23,956 nucleotides of DNA from JACDAN01 sp035697545 (GTDB taxonomy: Bacteria; Actinomycetota; Thermoleophilia; Gaiellales; Gaiellaceae), in assembly GCA_035697545.1 (NCBI GenBank), contig DASSCT010000005.1, forward strand, positions 1 through 23,956, read 5' to 3'. The notes beneath the pieces were generated by a model. The model was not told where the DNA came from, did no database searches, and saw only the letters and a program-made list of their open reading frames with translations. The position numbers and the translations under genes are program-made. This document shows positions 6,548-14,544 of this stretch, piece by piece (positions within the stretch are counted from its first letter, which is position 1; each line of letters begins with the position of its first letter).

Positions 6548-8474
6548 CGACCCTTCCGATCTCCTCTAACGCATCGGGATTCTCGAGCGAGGACAGATCG
6601 CCCGGATCGGCACCGACTGCCTTCGCCCGCAGCGCCCGCCGCATGATCTTGGCGCTGCGCGTCTTCGGCAACGCCCGCACGAACACGACCCTATCGGGAC
6701 GGAAGGCCTTCCCGAGCTCACGAGCCACCAGCTCCCCAACCTCGGCGGCCAGTCCATCTCCGACCTCGACACCAGGCGCAGGAATGCAGAAGAGCCAGGC
6801 GACCTCGCCCTTGACCTCGTGCGGGACCCCGACCGCAGCCGCCTCGAGCACTCCAGGATGCTCGACCGCCGCCGACTCCAGCTCGGCGGGCCCGATCCGC
6901 TTCCCGGCGATGTTCAGCGTGTCGTCGGAGCGCCCGTGGAGGAACCAGTAGCCGTCCTCGTCCACGGAGGCCCAGTCCCCATGCGTCCAGACTCCCGGAA
7001 ACCGGCGCCAGTACGTCTCGAGGTACCGCTCGGGATCCCGCCAGAACCCGCGCGTCATCCCAGGGAAGGGCTTGCGGCACACGAGCTCGCCGACTTCCCC
7101 CGACTCGACAACCGACCGGCCCTCCGCATCCACGACGTCCATCGCCATTCCCAGCGCCGGACCGCCCAGCGAGCACGCCTTGATCGGGATCGCCGGAGTG
7201 GGCGACAGGAAGCAAGCGGCGACCTCGGTCCCGCCCGAGCAGTTGATGATCGGGACGCGCCCGCCTCCCACCCGGTCGAAGAGCCAGCGATACGGCTCGG
7301 GGTTCCACGGCTCGCCGGTCGTCACCATGATCCGTAGCGACGAGAGGTCCGCCTCTGGATCGCCGTGCGGGATCAATGCGCGGATCAGGGTGGGCGAGAC
7401 GCCGAGGATCGACGCACGCTCGCGCTCGATCAGCCGCCACAGGCGGTCGGCCGGCCAATCCGGCGCACCCTCGGCGAAGACCAGCGTCGTGCCGAGCGCT
7501 CCGCCGCCCACCACCGTCCACGGCCCCATGATCCAGCCCATGTCCGTCGAAAAGTGGATGACGTCGTCCGGCTTCGCGTCCGCCTGGTAGCAGACCTCGC
7601 GCGCGATCGACACGAGGAACCCGCCCTGGACGTGGACGACGCCCTTCGGCCGCCCCGTGGTCCCTGACGTATACGTCAGCAAATACGGATGCTCCGAATC
7701 GACCTGCAGAGGCTCGAGCTCGCCCGGCGACTCGCCTACAACCTCGTCCCAGAACACGTCGCGACCCGGCTGCATCGGCACGTCCTCGCCGCCCAACCGC
7801 CGCCACACGACCACATGCTCGAGCGCCGGCGCATCGTCAGCCGCCTCGTCCGCGATCGCCTTCATCGGCAGCTCCCGCCCCCGACGAAGTGATCCGTCGG
7901 CGGTAATCAGCACCTTCGCCTCGGAGTCCTGAAGGCGCGTTGCGACCGCAGGCGCCGCGAAGCCGGAGAAGATCGGCACCTGCACGGCGCCGATATGGGC
8001 GCAGGCGTGAGACGCAATCGCGACCTCTGGCGACATCGGCAGGAAGAGGGCTACGCGATCTCCCGGCTCCACGCCTAGGCGCACGAGCGCCTCAGCGAGC
8101 CGCGTGACCGCGTCCGACAGCTGGGCGTATGTGAACGTGGCCGCCGTCCCGTCCTCGCCTTCCCAGACCGCTGCCTCGGCTTCGGCGTGCTCGCCGCGGG
8201 CCCACCGGTGGACGCAGTTCCACGCAATGTTGAGCTTGCCGCCGACGAACCACGTCGCCCACTCGGGCCCACGCGATCGATCGACGACCTGCTCCCACGG
8301 CCGCGAGAACTCCAACCCCATTTCCTCGATCGCAGCCGGCCAGAACCACTCCGGGTCCTCCTGGGAGCGACGCACGAGCGCCCAGTAGTCGTCGATGCCG
8401 TGGCGGCGCATGAGCCGAACGACGTTCGCCCGCTCCAGCACCTCCCGGCTCGGTGTCCAGATCGGCTCGGTCAG
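6540..8474 (-). CDS. Acetyl/acyl-CoA synthetase (AMP-forming)
   Basis: A 644-aa ANL-superfamily ligase that activates a carboxylate to acyl-AMP, then acyl-CoA. An ACS N-terminal domain (PEWFW at 41-45, LNIAWNCVHRWA at 81-92) precedes the core with P-loop YTSGTTGRPKG (268-278). The C-terminal lid has KTRSAKIMRR, Lys609 being the catalytic and regulatory (acetylatable) lysine. Size and N-terminus fit acetyl-/propionyl-/acetoacetyl-CoA synthetases. The frame is open far upstream but that part is shadow of the MMPL gene. Homology begins at EPIWTPS, which requires a CTG start at 8474 sharing CTGA with the MMPL stop, with GAGGG 6 nt before it. GTG 8441 is the nearest conventional alternative. Confidence 0.87.
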   Translation of the reverse strand: MTEPIWTPSREVLERANVVRLMRRHGIDDYWALVRRSQEDPEWFWPAAIEEMGLEFSRPWEQVVDRSRGPEWATWFVGGKLNIAWNCVHRWARGEHAEAEAAVWEGEDGTAATFTYAQLSDAVTRLAEALVRLGVEPGDRVALFLPMSPEVAIASHACAHIGAVQVPIFSGFAAPAVATRLQDSEAKVLITADGSLRRGRELPMKAIADEAADDAPALEHVVVWRRLGGEDVPMQPGRDVFWDEVVGESPGELEPLQVDSEHPYLLTYTSGTTGRPKGVVHVQGGFLVSIAREVCYQADAKPDDVIHFSTDMGWIMGPWTVVGGGALGTTLVFAEGAPDWPADRLWRLIERERASILGVSPTLIRALIPHGDPEADLSSLRIMVTTGEPWNPEPYRWLFDRVGGGRVPIINCSGGTEVAACFLSPTPAIPIKACSLGGPALGMAMDVVDAEGRSVVESGEVGELVCRKPFPGMTRGFWRDPERYLETYWRRFPGVWTHGDWASVDEDGYWFLHGRSDDTLNIAGKRIGPAELESAAVEHPGVLEAAAVGVPHEVKGEVAWLFCIPAPGVEVGDGLAAEVGELVARELGKAFRPDRVVFVRALPKTRSAKIMRRALRAKAVGADPGDLSSLENPDALEEIGRVVG

Positions 8475-10573
8475 CGCGAGCCCTCGACGTGGAAATCCGG
8501 GAGCCAGTCGAGCCACTTCGGGAGGTACCAGTTCCAGTCCCCGAGGAGCTTCATCGCGGCCGGGAGCAGCACCGAGCGGATGATCGTCGCGTCGATCAGC
8601 AGCGACACGGCGACCCCGAAGCCCATCTGCTGGAACATGACGAGATCGCCAACGGCGAAGCCGCCGAACACGGCGATGATGATCAGCGCGGCTCCGGTGA
8701 TCAGCCTCGCCGTCGAGCCGATTCCGTGTGCCACCGCGGCGTCGTTGTCGCCGGTCTGGAGATAGCGCTCGCGGATGCGGCTGAGCAGGAAGACGTGGTA
8801 GTCCATCGAGAGGCCGAAGAGCACCGCGAACAGGAAGAGCGGGACCCACGCCTCGATGAAGTCGACCTGCTGGAAGCCGAAGAGCTCGTTTCCGACCCCC
8901 TTTTCGAAGACCAGGACCAGCACCCCGTATGCAGCTCCCACGGACAACAGGTTGAGGACGATCGCCTTCGCGGCGACGACGATCGAGCGAAACGCGATCG
9001 TCAGGAGGATGAAGGACAGCGTGAGGACGAAGGTGATCAGGATCGGCAGCCAGCGGTTGGTGAGCTGACGGTAATCGAGACTCTCCGCCGTCTCACCGGT
9101 GACGAGCACACGGGCTCCGGGGATCTCCTCGCGGCGTAGCTGACGGACAGTGTCGAGCGCGCGCTCGTCGCGGCTGTCTCCGGCGGGGACCGCCTCGATC
9201 AGCGCAAACCCATTCCCGTCGTTGTGCATCTCGACGTTCCGCAGCGCTGGGTTTCGGCGCATCCTGAGCGCCAGGCTCCTTACCTCGCCCGCTCTGGCCG
9301 GGCCGTCGATGACCACTTGGACGGTATCCGTGGTCCCGACGCCGAACTCCTGCTGCAGTGCGTTGAACCCCTGCTTGGACGGGAAGCGGTCGGGAAGCGT
9401 GCGAATTCCCGCTTCGCCGGTCGTGTAGTCGAGCACCGGCAAGGCGAGGAGAAGCAAGAGCGCCGTGCTCAGCACGAGGCTGATCGCCGGCCGCCGCATG
9501 ACGCCGCGGACGATGCCGCTCCAGAAGCGGCCCTCGGCGCCTGTGCCCCGCTCCGCGCTGCGTCCGATGAGCGGGATTCGGAACAAATTGACCCGATCGC
9601 CGAGCAGGCTGAGCACCGCGGGGAGGAGCGTCAGCGCCGCGAGCACGGAGGTGATCCCGACGAGAATCGCGCCCGCAGCCAGGCTGCGGAAGATCGTGTT
9701 CGGGATGATCAGGAGCCCGAACATGGCGATCACGAAGGCGAAGCCGCTGAAGAGCACCGCTCGACTCGCGGTCGTGCCTGTCGCTCCGATGGCGTCGAGC
9801 TTCTCGAGGCCGTTCGAGCGTTCCTCTCGAAACCGAGACACGACGAAGAGCGAATAGTCGATCCCGAGCGCCAGGCCCATCCCGGTGAGCATGTTGACCG
9901 TGAAGATCGAGAGGTCGAAGAAAATCCCGAGAAACGCCGTCAACCCGAGCGCGGCCATGATCGCGACGAGCGCAAGTACCACCGGAACCAAGCCCGCGAT
10001 GACCGAACCGAAGACGAGCAGCAAGACGATCAGAGCCGCCGGGAGGCCGAACTGGAGCTCTCCCTTCTGCAGGTCCTCCTGCGACAGCGTCTGGAAGTCG
10101 TTCTCGACCGTCCACTCGCCGGTGGCCTCGACGTTGAACGTCGCGTCACCCAGGCCCTCCGCGAGGTCGGAGACGTTCTTCCCGGCTACCTCGTCCTCGA
10201 GCCCGGCCTCGAGGACGACCGCACTCCTCGTCTGGGCCGTCGGCTCGTCGGCGACGTAGCGAACGCCCGGCGTCTCCCGCAGCGCGGCCTGGACTGCCTC
10301 GACCTTGCGCCGAAACGCGGGCTGGTCGACGGTCGCGGAGTCTGACCGGATCAGCACTACGTCGGAGGTGAACTGAGGCGAAGGAGGCAGGCGCTTGTCG
10401 ATGATGTCGTAGGCCTGCTGGGACTCCGGGTTGTTCAGCTGCTCCGCCTCACCGGTCAGCGCGTCGCCGAGGAAGCCCACGATCAGCGCGACGGCGACGA
10501 GCAGCGCGGCGATCCAGGCACCCACGGCGCGCCATGGATGGCGAGCCGAGGCCAGTGCAAGCCGCCGCGTCAT
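8471..10573 (-). CDS. MMPL-family RND transporter
   Basis: A 700-aa inner-membrane RND-type exporter of the MMPL family; mycobacterial members export lipids and siderophores using the proton gradient. TM1 is about 17-36, followed by a periplasmic porter loop to about 175, a TM bundle, a second loop and a second bundle. Each half has the signature with the proton-relay Asp-Tyr: GIDYSLFVVSRFREE (237-251) and SMDYHVFLLSRIRERY (589-604). First gene of an operon with acyl-CoA synthetase and SDR, so lipid or acyl export is a reasonable guess. ATG 10573 has no good SD. The divergent promoter shared with the MFS gene carries operator-like palindromes. The C-terminus is short and lacks the cytoplasmic tail of MmpL3. 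Confidence 0.9.
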   Translation of the reverse strand: MTRRLALASARHPWRAVGAWIAALLVAVALIVGFLGDALTGEAEQLNNPESQQAYDIIDKRLPPSPQFTSDVVLIRSDSATVDQPAFRRKVEAVQAALRETPGVRYVADEPTAQTRSAVVLEAGLEDEVAGKNVSDLAEGLGDATFNVEATGEWTVENDFQTLSQEDLQKGELQFGLPAALIVLLLVFGSVIAGLVPVVLALVAIMAALGLTAFLGIFFDLSIFTVNMLTGMGLALGIDYSLFVVSRFREERSNGLEKLDAIGATGTTASRAVLFSGFAFVIAMFGLLIIPNTIFRSLAAGAILVGITSVLAALTLLPAVLSLLGDRVNLFRIPLIGRSAERGTGAEGRFWSGIVRGVMRRPAISLVLSTALLLLLALPVLDYTTGEAGIRTLPDRFPSKQGFNALQQEFGVGTTDTVQVVIDGPARAGEVRSLALRMRRNPALRNVEMHNDGNGFALIEAVPAGDSRDERALDTVRQLRREEIPGARVLVTGETAESLDYRQLTNRWLPILITFVLTLSFILLTIAFRSIVVAAKAIVLNLLSVGAAYGVLVLVFEKGVGNELFGFQQVDFIEAWVPLFLFAVLFGLSMDYHVFLLSRIRERYLQTGDNDAAVAHGIGSTARLITGAALIIIAVFGGFAVGDLVMFQQMGFGVAVSLLIDATIIRSVLLPAAMKLLGDWNWYLPKWLDWLPDFHVEGSR

Positions 10574-10617
10574 TGACGGTGAAGATTAGTGGCCGCTAAC
10601 ATAGCCGTCACTAACCT
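10573..10617. promoter_or_regulatory. Divergent MMPL/MFS promoter with TetR-type operators
   Basis: Forward promoter for the MFS gene: TTGACG (10573-10578), 18-bp spacer, TAACAT (10597-10602), with the GTG start at 10618. Near-palindrome TTAGTGGCCGCTAA (10586-10599) fills the spacer. Two wider perfect inverted repeats are nested around it: TTAGTG/CACTAA (10586-10591, 10609-10614) and TGACGG/CCGTCA (10574-10579, 10605-10610). On the reverse strand TGACGG and TAATCT are spaced as a promoter for the MMPL operon. A repressor bound here would block both directions; the TetR gene in the MFS operon is the obvious candidate. Confidence 0.55.
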
Positions 10618-12072
10618 GTGAAACTGCATTTGATCTCAGAAGAGGCTCGCAAGTGGTGGACCCTCGCGGCGGTCGCCTTCGGTCTCTTCATGATCATGCT
10701 GGACAACACCGTGGTCAACGTCGCGCTGCCGTCGATCGCGCGCGATCTGCAAGTTGACCTCTCCGAGCTCGAGTGGATCGTCACGGGCTACGCACTCACC
10801 TTCGCGTCGCTGATGCTGACCGGCGGGAAGCTCGCCGATCTCATGGGACGGCGCCTGATCTTCGTCATCGGGCTCGCGATCTTCACGCTGTCCTCGCTCT
10901 TCTGCGGTCTGGCAGGTAGCGGCGAGGTGCTGATCGGCGCCCGCGTCGTGCAGGGAGCAGGTGCCGCGCTGATGAACCCTGCAACGCTCTCGATCATCGC
11001 AGCGACGTTCCCGCCGCGCCAGCGCGGAACGGCGATCGGCATCTGGGCGGGAACCGCCGCACTGGCGCTCGCGATCGGGCCGCTCGTCGGCGGCCTGCTC
11101 ACCGAGCACATCAGCTGGAACTGGATCTTCTTCGTGAACGTCCCGATCGGAGTCGTCGCGATCGCAGCGAGCCTGATCCTCATTCCGGAGTCGAGGGACG
11201 AGTCGGCCGAGCAGCGTCTCGACCTCCCTGGGTTGCTGACCTCGGGAATCGGCCTGTTCGCGCTCTCCTACGGGCTGATCGAGGCGAACACGTACGGCTG
11301 GACCTCCAGCAGGATCGTCGGCGCCTTCGTGGTCGCCGCGGCCATGCTGGTCGCCTTCGTCCTGCTCGAGCGGCACCAGCGCATCCCGATGCTCGACCTG
11401 AGCCTCTTCAAGAACAGCACCTTCACCGGTGCGAACCTCGCCGTCCTGCTCGTGGCGCTCGCCATGTTCGGCGTCTTCTTCTTCATGTCGCTCTACATGC
11501 AGGGCGTGCTCGGCTACTCGGCGGTGCAGGCCGGGGCTGCCTTCCTGCCGATGACGATCCTGATCATGCTGACCGCGCCGATCGCCGGAAGAAGCACGGA
11601 CCGCATCGGCTCCCGCGGGCTGATCACGGCCGGGATGCTCCTGCTCGCGGGGCAGCTCATCTACTTCTCCCGCCTCGGCGTGGAGGAGAGCTACTGGCGG
11701 CTCTTCCCGGGGATGATCATCGGCGGGTTCGGGATGGCGATGGTGATGACGCCGAGCGCCGCCGCTGCCGTTCGTGCGCTCTCCGTCGACAAGTCCGGCG
11801 TCGGCTCGGCCGTCCTGAACGCTTCCCGCCAGGTCGGCGGATCGATGGGGATCGCCCTGATGGGCGCGATCATGGCTCACCAGATCGGCGCCCTGCAGGG
11901 CCCCGCGGTCTTCCAGCAGAAGCAGGTCTTCGTGGACGCGCTGTCGACGACCCTGACCGTCGCCGCGGCGATCGCGGTTCTCGGCGCCGTGGTCTCGTTC
12001 GCGCTCGTGAGAAGGCACGAGACCGAGGAGCCGGGCGACGAGGAAACGCGGGTCAGCGAGCTCGCAGCATGA
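10618..12072 (+). CDS. DHA2-family MFS drug/H+ antiporter (EmrB/QacA type)
   Basis: A 484-aa, probably 14-helix, major facilitator exporter. LDNTVVNVALP (28-38) in TM1 is motif D1 of the 14-TMS drug:H+ antiporters. GKLADLMGRR (70-79) is motif A in the first cytoplasmic loop. GPLVGGLL then WNWIFFVNVP in TM5 is the antiporter motif C region. The short basic N-terminus precedes TM1 as expected, supporting GTG 10618; there is no SD, so initiation may depend on a very short leader. Its stop shares ATGA with the TetR start, coupling exporter and regulator. Substrate unknown. Confidence 0.93.
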   Translation: MKLHLISEEARKWWTLAAVAFGLFMIMLDNTVVNVALPSIARDLQVDLSELEWIVTGYALTFASLMLTGGKLADLMGRRLIFVIGLAIFTLSSLFCGLAGSGEVLIGARVVQGAGAALMNPATLSIIAATFPPRQRGTAIGIWAGTAALALAIGPLVGGLLTEHISWNWIFFVNVPIGVVAIAASLILIPESRDESAEQRLDLPGLLTSGIGLFALSYGLIEANTYGWTSSRIVGAFVVAAAMLVAFVLLERHQRIPMLDLSLFKNSTFTGANLAVLLVALAMFGVFFFMSLYMQGVLGYSAVQAGAAFLPMTILIMLTAPIAGRSTDRIGSRGLITAGMLLLAGQLIYFSRLGVEESYWRLFPGMIIGGFGMAMVMTPSAAAAVRALSVDKSGVGSAVLNASRQVGGSMGIALMGAIMAHQIGALQGPAVFQQKQVFVDALSTTLTVAAAIAVLGAVVSFALVRRHETEEPGDEETRVSELAA

Positions 12073-12677
12073 GCGCGACGAAGTCGAGGCTGAGCGCCGA
12101 GGAGCGCAAGACGACCGTCCTCGAATGCGCCTGCCAGATCTTTGCGAAGGGCAGTTACCACGGAGCCACGACGGCGGAGATCGCCCGCACGGCCGGCGTC
12201 ACGGAGCCGATCCTCTACCGGCACTTCTCCTCCAAGCGCGATCTCTACCTCGCCTGCTTGACCGAGGCGTGGAACGAGTGCCGCGCGATGTGGGAGGCGG
12301 CCGTGGCGGCCGAGCCCGATCCAGGGTTGTGGCTTACGGCGATGGGAAATTCCTACTTCGCGGCCAAGGACAAGCGCGGAAACATCGCCCTGCTGTGGGT
12401 CCAGGCCTCGACGGAGGCGAACGACGACCCGGAGATCAGGCGCTTCATCCGGCGCCACATCCGCGAGGTCCACGAGTTCGTCGCCGACGTCGTCCGGCGA
12501 GCGCAGGAAGCAGGCGGCGTCCTGGCGGACCGCGATCCGGAAGCCGAGGCGTGGATCTACATCGCCATCGGCCTTCTGGGAACAGTCAGCAAGCGCCTAG
12601 GCGGCCTGGCGGACGAAGACTTCCCAAGCATCTTCGCCGCGCGCCGCATGTGGATGACCGGAAAAGCGGAGCAATAA
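12069..12677 (+). CDS. TetR/AcrR-family transcriptional regulator
   Basis: A 202-aa one-component repressor type. The N-terminal helix-turn-helix spans about 10-60, with recognition part TTAEIARTAGVTEPILYRHF (34-53) and the usual SKRDLY after it. The rest is a helical ligand-binding domain with no recognisable ligand signature. Start ATG 12069 overlaps the MFS stop (ATGA). Position in the operon and the palindromes at 10586-10614 suggest that it represses both the MFS-tetR and MMPL operons and is relieved by an exported compound. The ligand and which palindrome it binds are unknown. Confidence 0.93.
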   Translation: MSATKSRLSAEERKTTVLECACQIFAKGSYHGATTAEIARTAGVTEPILYRHFSSKRDLYLACLTEAWNECRAMWEAAVAAEPDPGLWLTAMGNSYFAAKDKRGNIALLWVQASTEANDDPEIRRFIRRHIREVHEFVADVVRRAQEAGGVLADRDPEAEAWIYIAIGLLGTVSKRLGGLADEDFPSIFAARRMWMTGKAEQ

Positions 12678-12689
12678 GAATCCGCCGCG

Positions 12690-12710
12690 GGAACCGGCTT
12701 TGCCGGTTCC
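12690..12710 (+). terminator. Hairpin after tetR
   Basis: GGAACCGGC (12690-12698) and GCCGGTTCC (12702-12710) are perfect 9-bp arms around a TTT loop, 13 nt after the tetR stop. No T-run follows. Very stable; a likely terminator or 3'-end stabiliser for the MFS-tetR operon. Confidence 0.6.
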
Positions 12711-12739
12711 GCCGCCAAGTCAAGTGGGTGAGGGAAGCG

Positions 12740-12861
12740 GCGAGCGCTCGCAGCCCATATCGGTGGCTCGAAGTCGAAGGCTTCGAGCCAAACACGAGAA
12801 GGGGGCGCTTTAGCGCCCCCGGCTAGGAAGTGAACCCCCGGGCTGCGGCCCCCGGGGGTTC
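12740..12861. repeat. Cluster of four further palindromes/hairpins
   Basis: Four perfect inverted repeats lie close together: GCGAGCGCTCGC (12740-12751); TGGCTCGAAG/CTTCGAGCCA (12764-12773, 12781-12790, 7-nt loop); GGGGGCGC/GCGCCCCC (12801-12808, 12813-12820, TTTA loop); and GAACCCCCGGG/CCCGGGGGTTC (12832-12842, 12851-12861, 8-nt loop). With the hairpin at 12690 this is five in about 170 bp. They may be stacked terminators, a structured RNA, or nested insertions of palindromic repeats. Confidence 0.6.
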
Positions 12862-13030
12862 GCATTCCTTGCGGCGAGCCCACCTCCCTTGGCGATGACC
12901 CGGAGGTTGACTCTGCGGCCCAGCCAATCCTCCTGCGGCCTCACCATGTGTGGCACGCCTCCCTCACAACGCAAACCTCAGCGGTCCTCGCTGCTTGGGT
13001 CCGTTGACTATACGACCACTGTCCGATTCA

Positions 13031-13143
13031 GTCAAGTACCACGGTCAAGTGATTTTGCGATATTGTTGCTTGACCGTATTCCCCAGGAGCCGTGGCCCCT
13101 TTTGGGGGATGCCAGCCGACGCAAAGGACGAGTATTGTCAAGT
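13031..13143. promoter_or_regulatory. GTCAAGT repeats upstream of HTH-TPR regulator
   Basis: GTCAAGT occurs at 13031-13037, 13044-13050 and 13137-13143. ACGGTCAAG (13041-13049) pairs with an exact inverted copy CTTGACCGT (13069-13077) across 19 bp. TTGTCA is also directly repeated at 13135 and 13143. A further GTCAAGT lies at 12718-12724. The arrangement around a likely promoter looks like binding sites for a dimeric or tetrameric regulator, possibly the adjacent XRE/TPR protein. No promoter boxes are clear enough to assign. Confidence 0.4.
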
Positions 13144-14525
13144 TGTCACGAAACGCCACTGCGGGAACGTCCTTTTTGAGCCGAGCCAATCAGACAGCTA
13201 GACCGACCCGCGTCGGCCGTCTCCCCAATGGAGGCCTCGGCGAGCGGCTCCGCTCGCTTCGCCTCAACCAGGGCATGACCCAGACAGACCTGGCCGGCGA
13301 GCGCTTTTCCAAGGAGTACGTCAGCCAGATCGAGCGCGGGAAGACGCGTCCGACGCAGGAGACGATCGAGTGGCTGGCGCAGCGGCTGGGCGTCGACCCC
13401 GGCTTCCTGGTGAGCGGCGTCTCCGCGGATGACCGCGGCCGGATCGAGACAAGCCTCGCCCGCGCCGAGGCGCTGAACGAGAACCATGACTACGCCGATG
13501 CGCTCTCGGAGTACGCGAAGATCGGGCCCACGGTGCTCGGCATCGCGTCGCCCGAGCTCGAGTTTCGCCACCTCACCGGTGAGGCGTGGGCGCTCATGCG
13601 CTCGGGCGAGGTGCAGGACGCGCTCGGGCTCCTGACCCGCGCCAAGGCGATCGTCGAGGACCCGATGTTCTCGGACGTCGACCGTGCGGACGTCCTGTAT
13701 CGGCTCGGGGCCTGCCGGGTCGAGCTCTCGAGCATCCAGACTGCTATCGCCCTGTTCGACGAGGCCTTGGCCCTCGCCGAGCGCTCGGAGCTCCCCTGCG
13801 ACCGGCTGCGGGGCGAGATCTTCGGGTGGCGCTCACGGTGCTACCGCCGCCAGCGAGACTTCGAGGCTGCGCGCGAGGATCTCGAGCGGGCGCTCCAGCT
13901 CGCCGAGGCCCTCGAAGATCCGCGCGCGCTCGCGCGGGTGTACTTCCACGCCTCCATCGTTGCCGAGCGCCAGGGCAAGTGGGTCCTGGCCCGGAACTAT
14001 GCGGAGCAGGCGAAGGCCCAGTTCGAGGAGATCGCAGACCGTGCGACGGTGGGGAAGCTTCTCAACAACCTCGGCGGTCTCAACTTCCTGCTCGGCAAGC
14101 CTGAGGAGGCCGTCCAGCAGCTGGACGAGTCGTTCAGGACGCTGCTCGAGTACGGCACCGAGACCGACGCCGCCCGAGCCGTCTCGTCGCTGGCGCAGAT
14201 CAACCTCCGAACCGGCGAGCTCGAGACCGCTGAAGAGCAGGCCCGCCAGGCGCTGAAGCTGCTCGGCGACGGCGTCGACGTGGTCGACGAGCTGGGCAAT
14301 GCGCAGCTCGTTCTCGGGCGCTCACTCCTCGAGCAGGGACGCCTGGACGAGGCCGAAGCCGCCTTCGACGAAGCCGAGCGCAACTTCGAAGAGTTTTCCT
14401 CCCTCAGCCATCGTGCCTCTGTCTGGATCGCAAAGGGCGACCTGGCGGCGCGGCGCGGTCAGGATCGGATGGCCGCGCAGCTCTACCGGCACGCTGCGGA
14501 AGCGCTCCAGGACTTCAGGTTCTAG
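13092..14525 (+). CDS. XRE-type HTH regulator with TPR domain (RRNPP-like)
   Basis: A cytoplasmic DNA-binding protein of up to 477 aa. The lambda-repressor-type HTH is at about 49-108 (LGERLRSLRLNQGMTQTDLA, then FSKEYVSQIERGKTRPT). Residues 115-475 are a helical array of TPR-like repeats, with regularly spaced Ala/Leu/Tyr and DEAxxxFDEA segments. This HTH-plus-TPR layout is that of the RRNPP regulators (Rgg, PlcR, NprR, PrgX), which bind short re-imported peptides in the TPR groove; other HTH-TPR proteins without peptide ligands exist. The N-terminus is uncertain: GTG 13092 (AGGAG close by) gives a 48-residue low-quality leader, while TTG 13143 or TTG 13176 would begin nearer the HTH. A 32-aa peptide gene follows after 19 nt. 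Confidence 0.85.
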   Translation: MAPFGGCQPTQRTSIVKLSRNATAGTSFLSRANQTARPTRVGRLPNGGLGERLRSLRLNQGMTQTDLAGERFSKEYVSQIERGKTRPTQETIEWLAQRLGVDPGFLVSGVSADDRGRIETSLARAEALNENHDYADALSEYAKIGPTVLGIASPELEFRHLTGEAWALMRSGEVQDALGLLTRAKAIVEDPMFSDVDRADVLYRLGACRVELSSIQTAIALFDEALALAERSELPCDRLRGEIFGWRSRCYRRQRDFEAAREDLERALQLAEALEDPRALARVYFHASIVAERQGKWVLARNYAEQAKAQFEEIADRATVGKLLNNLGGLNFLLGKPEEAVQQLDESFRTLLEYGTETDAARAVSSLAQINLRTGELETAEEQARQALKLLGDGVDVVDELGNAQLVLGRSLLEQGRLDEAEAAFDEAERNFEEFSSLSHRASVWIAKGDLAARRGQDRMAAQLYRHAAEALQDFRF

Positions 14526-14530
14526 GGGAA

Positions 14531-14536
14531 AGGAGG
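14531..14536 (+). promoter_or_regulatory. Strong Shine-Dalgarno of the 32-aa peptide gene
   Basis: AGGAGG, complementary to the 16S rRNA 3' end, ends 8 nt before GTG 14545. This selects GTG 14545 over GTG 14536, which overlaps the SD itself, and over the out-of-frame ATG 14540, only 3 nt away. It is the most consensus-like SD seen in the window. Confidence 0.8.
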
Positions 14537-14544
14537 TGAATGCT

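Larger units (their letters stand above)
12678..13091. other. 414-bp intergenic region without a supported gene
   Basis: The longest gene-free stretch. Its left half holds the hairpin cluster; its right half (about 12950-13091) is distinctly more AT-rich and carries the GTCAAGT repeats and probable promoter for the regulator gene. Short open frames crossing 12889-13201 on the plus strand lack an SD and protein-like composition and are not called. Confidence 0.7.

Noticed and set aside
9224..10345. 373-aa plus-strand open frame
   Set aside because: Antisense to the MMPL gene, no domains, Arg/Glu/Asp-rich shadow composition.
10636..12018. 460-aa minus-strand open frame
   Set aside because: Antisense to the MFS gene; composition (Asp/Arg/Gln/His-rich) is typical of shadow frames.
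12889..13201. Short plus-strand ORFs in the 414-bp gap
   Set aside because: No SD, no protein-like pattern, and they overlap the GTCAAGT repeats and likely promoter.
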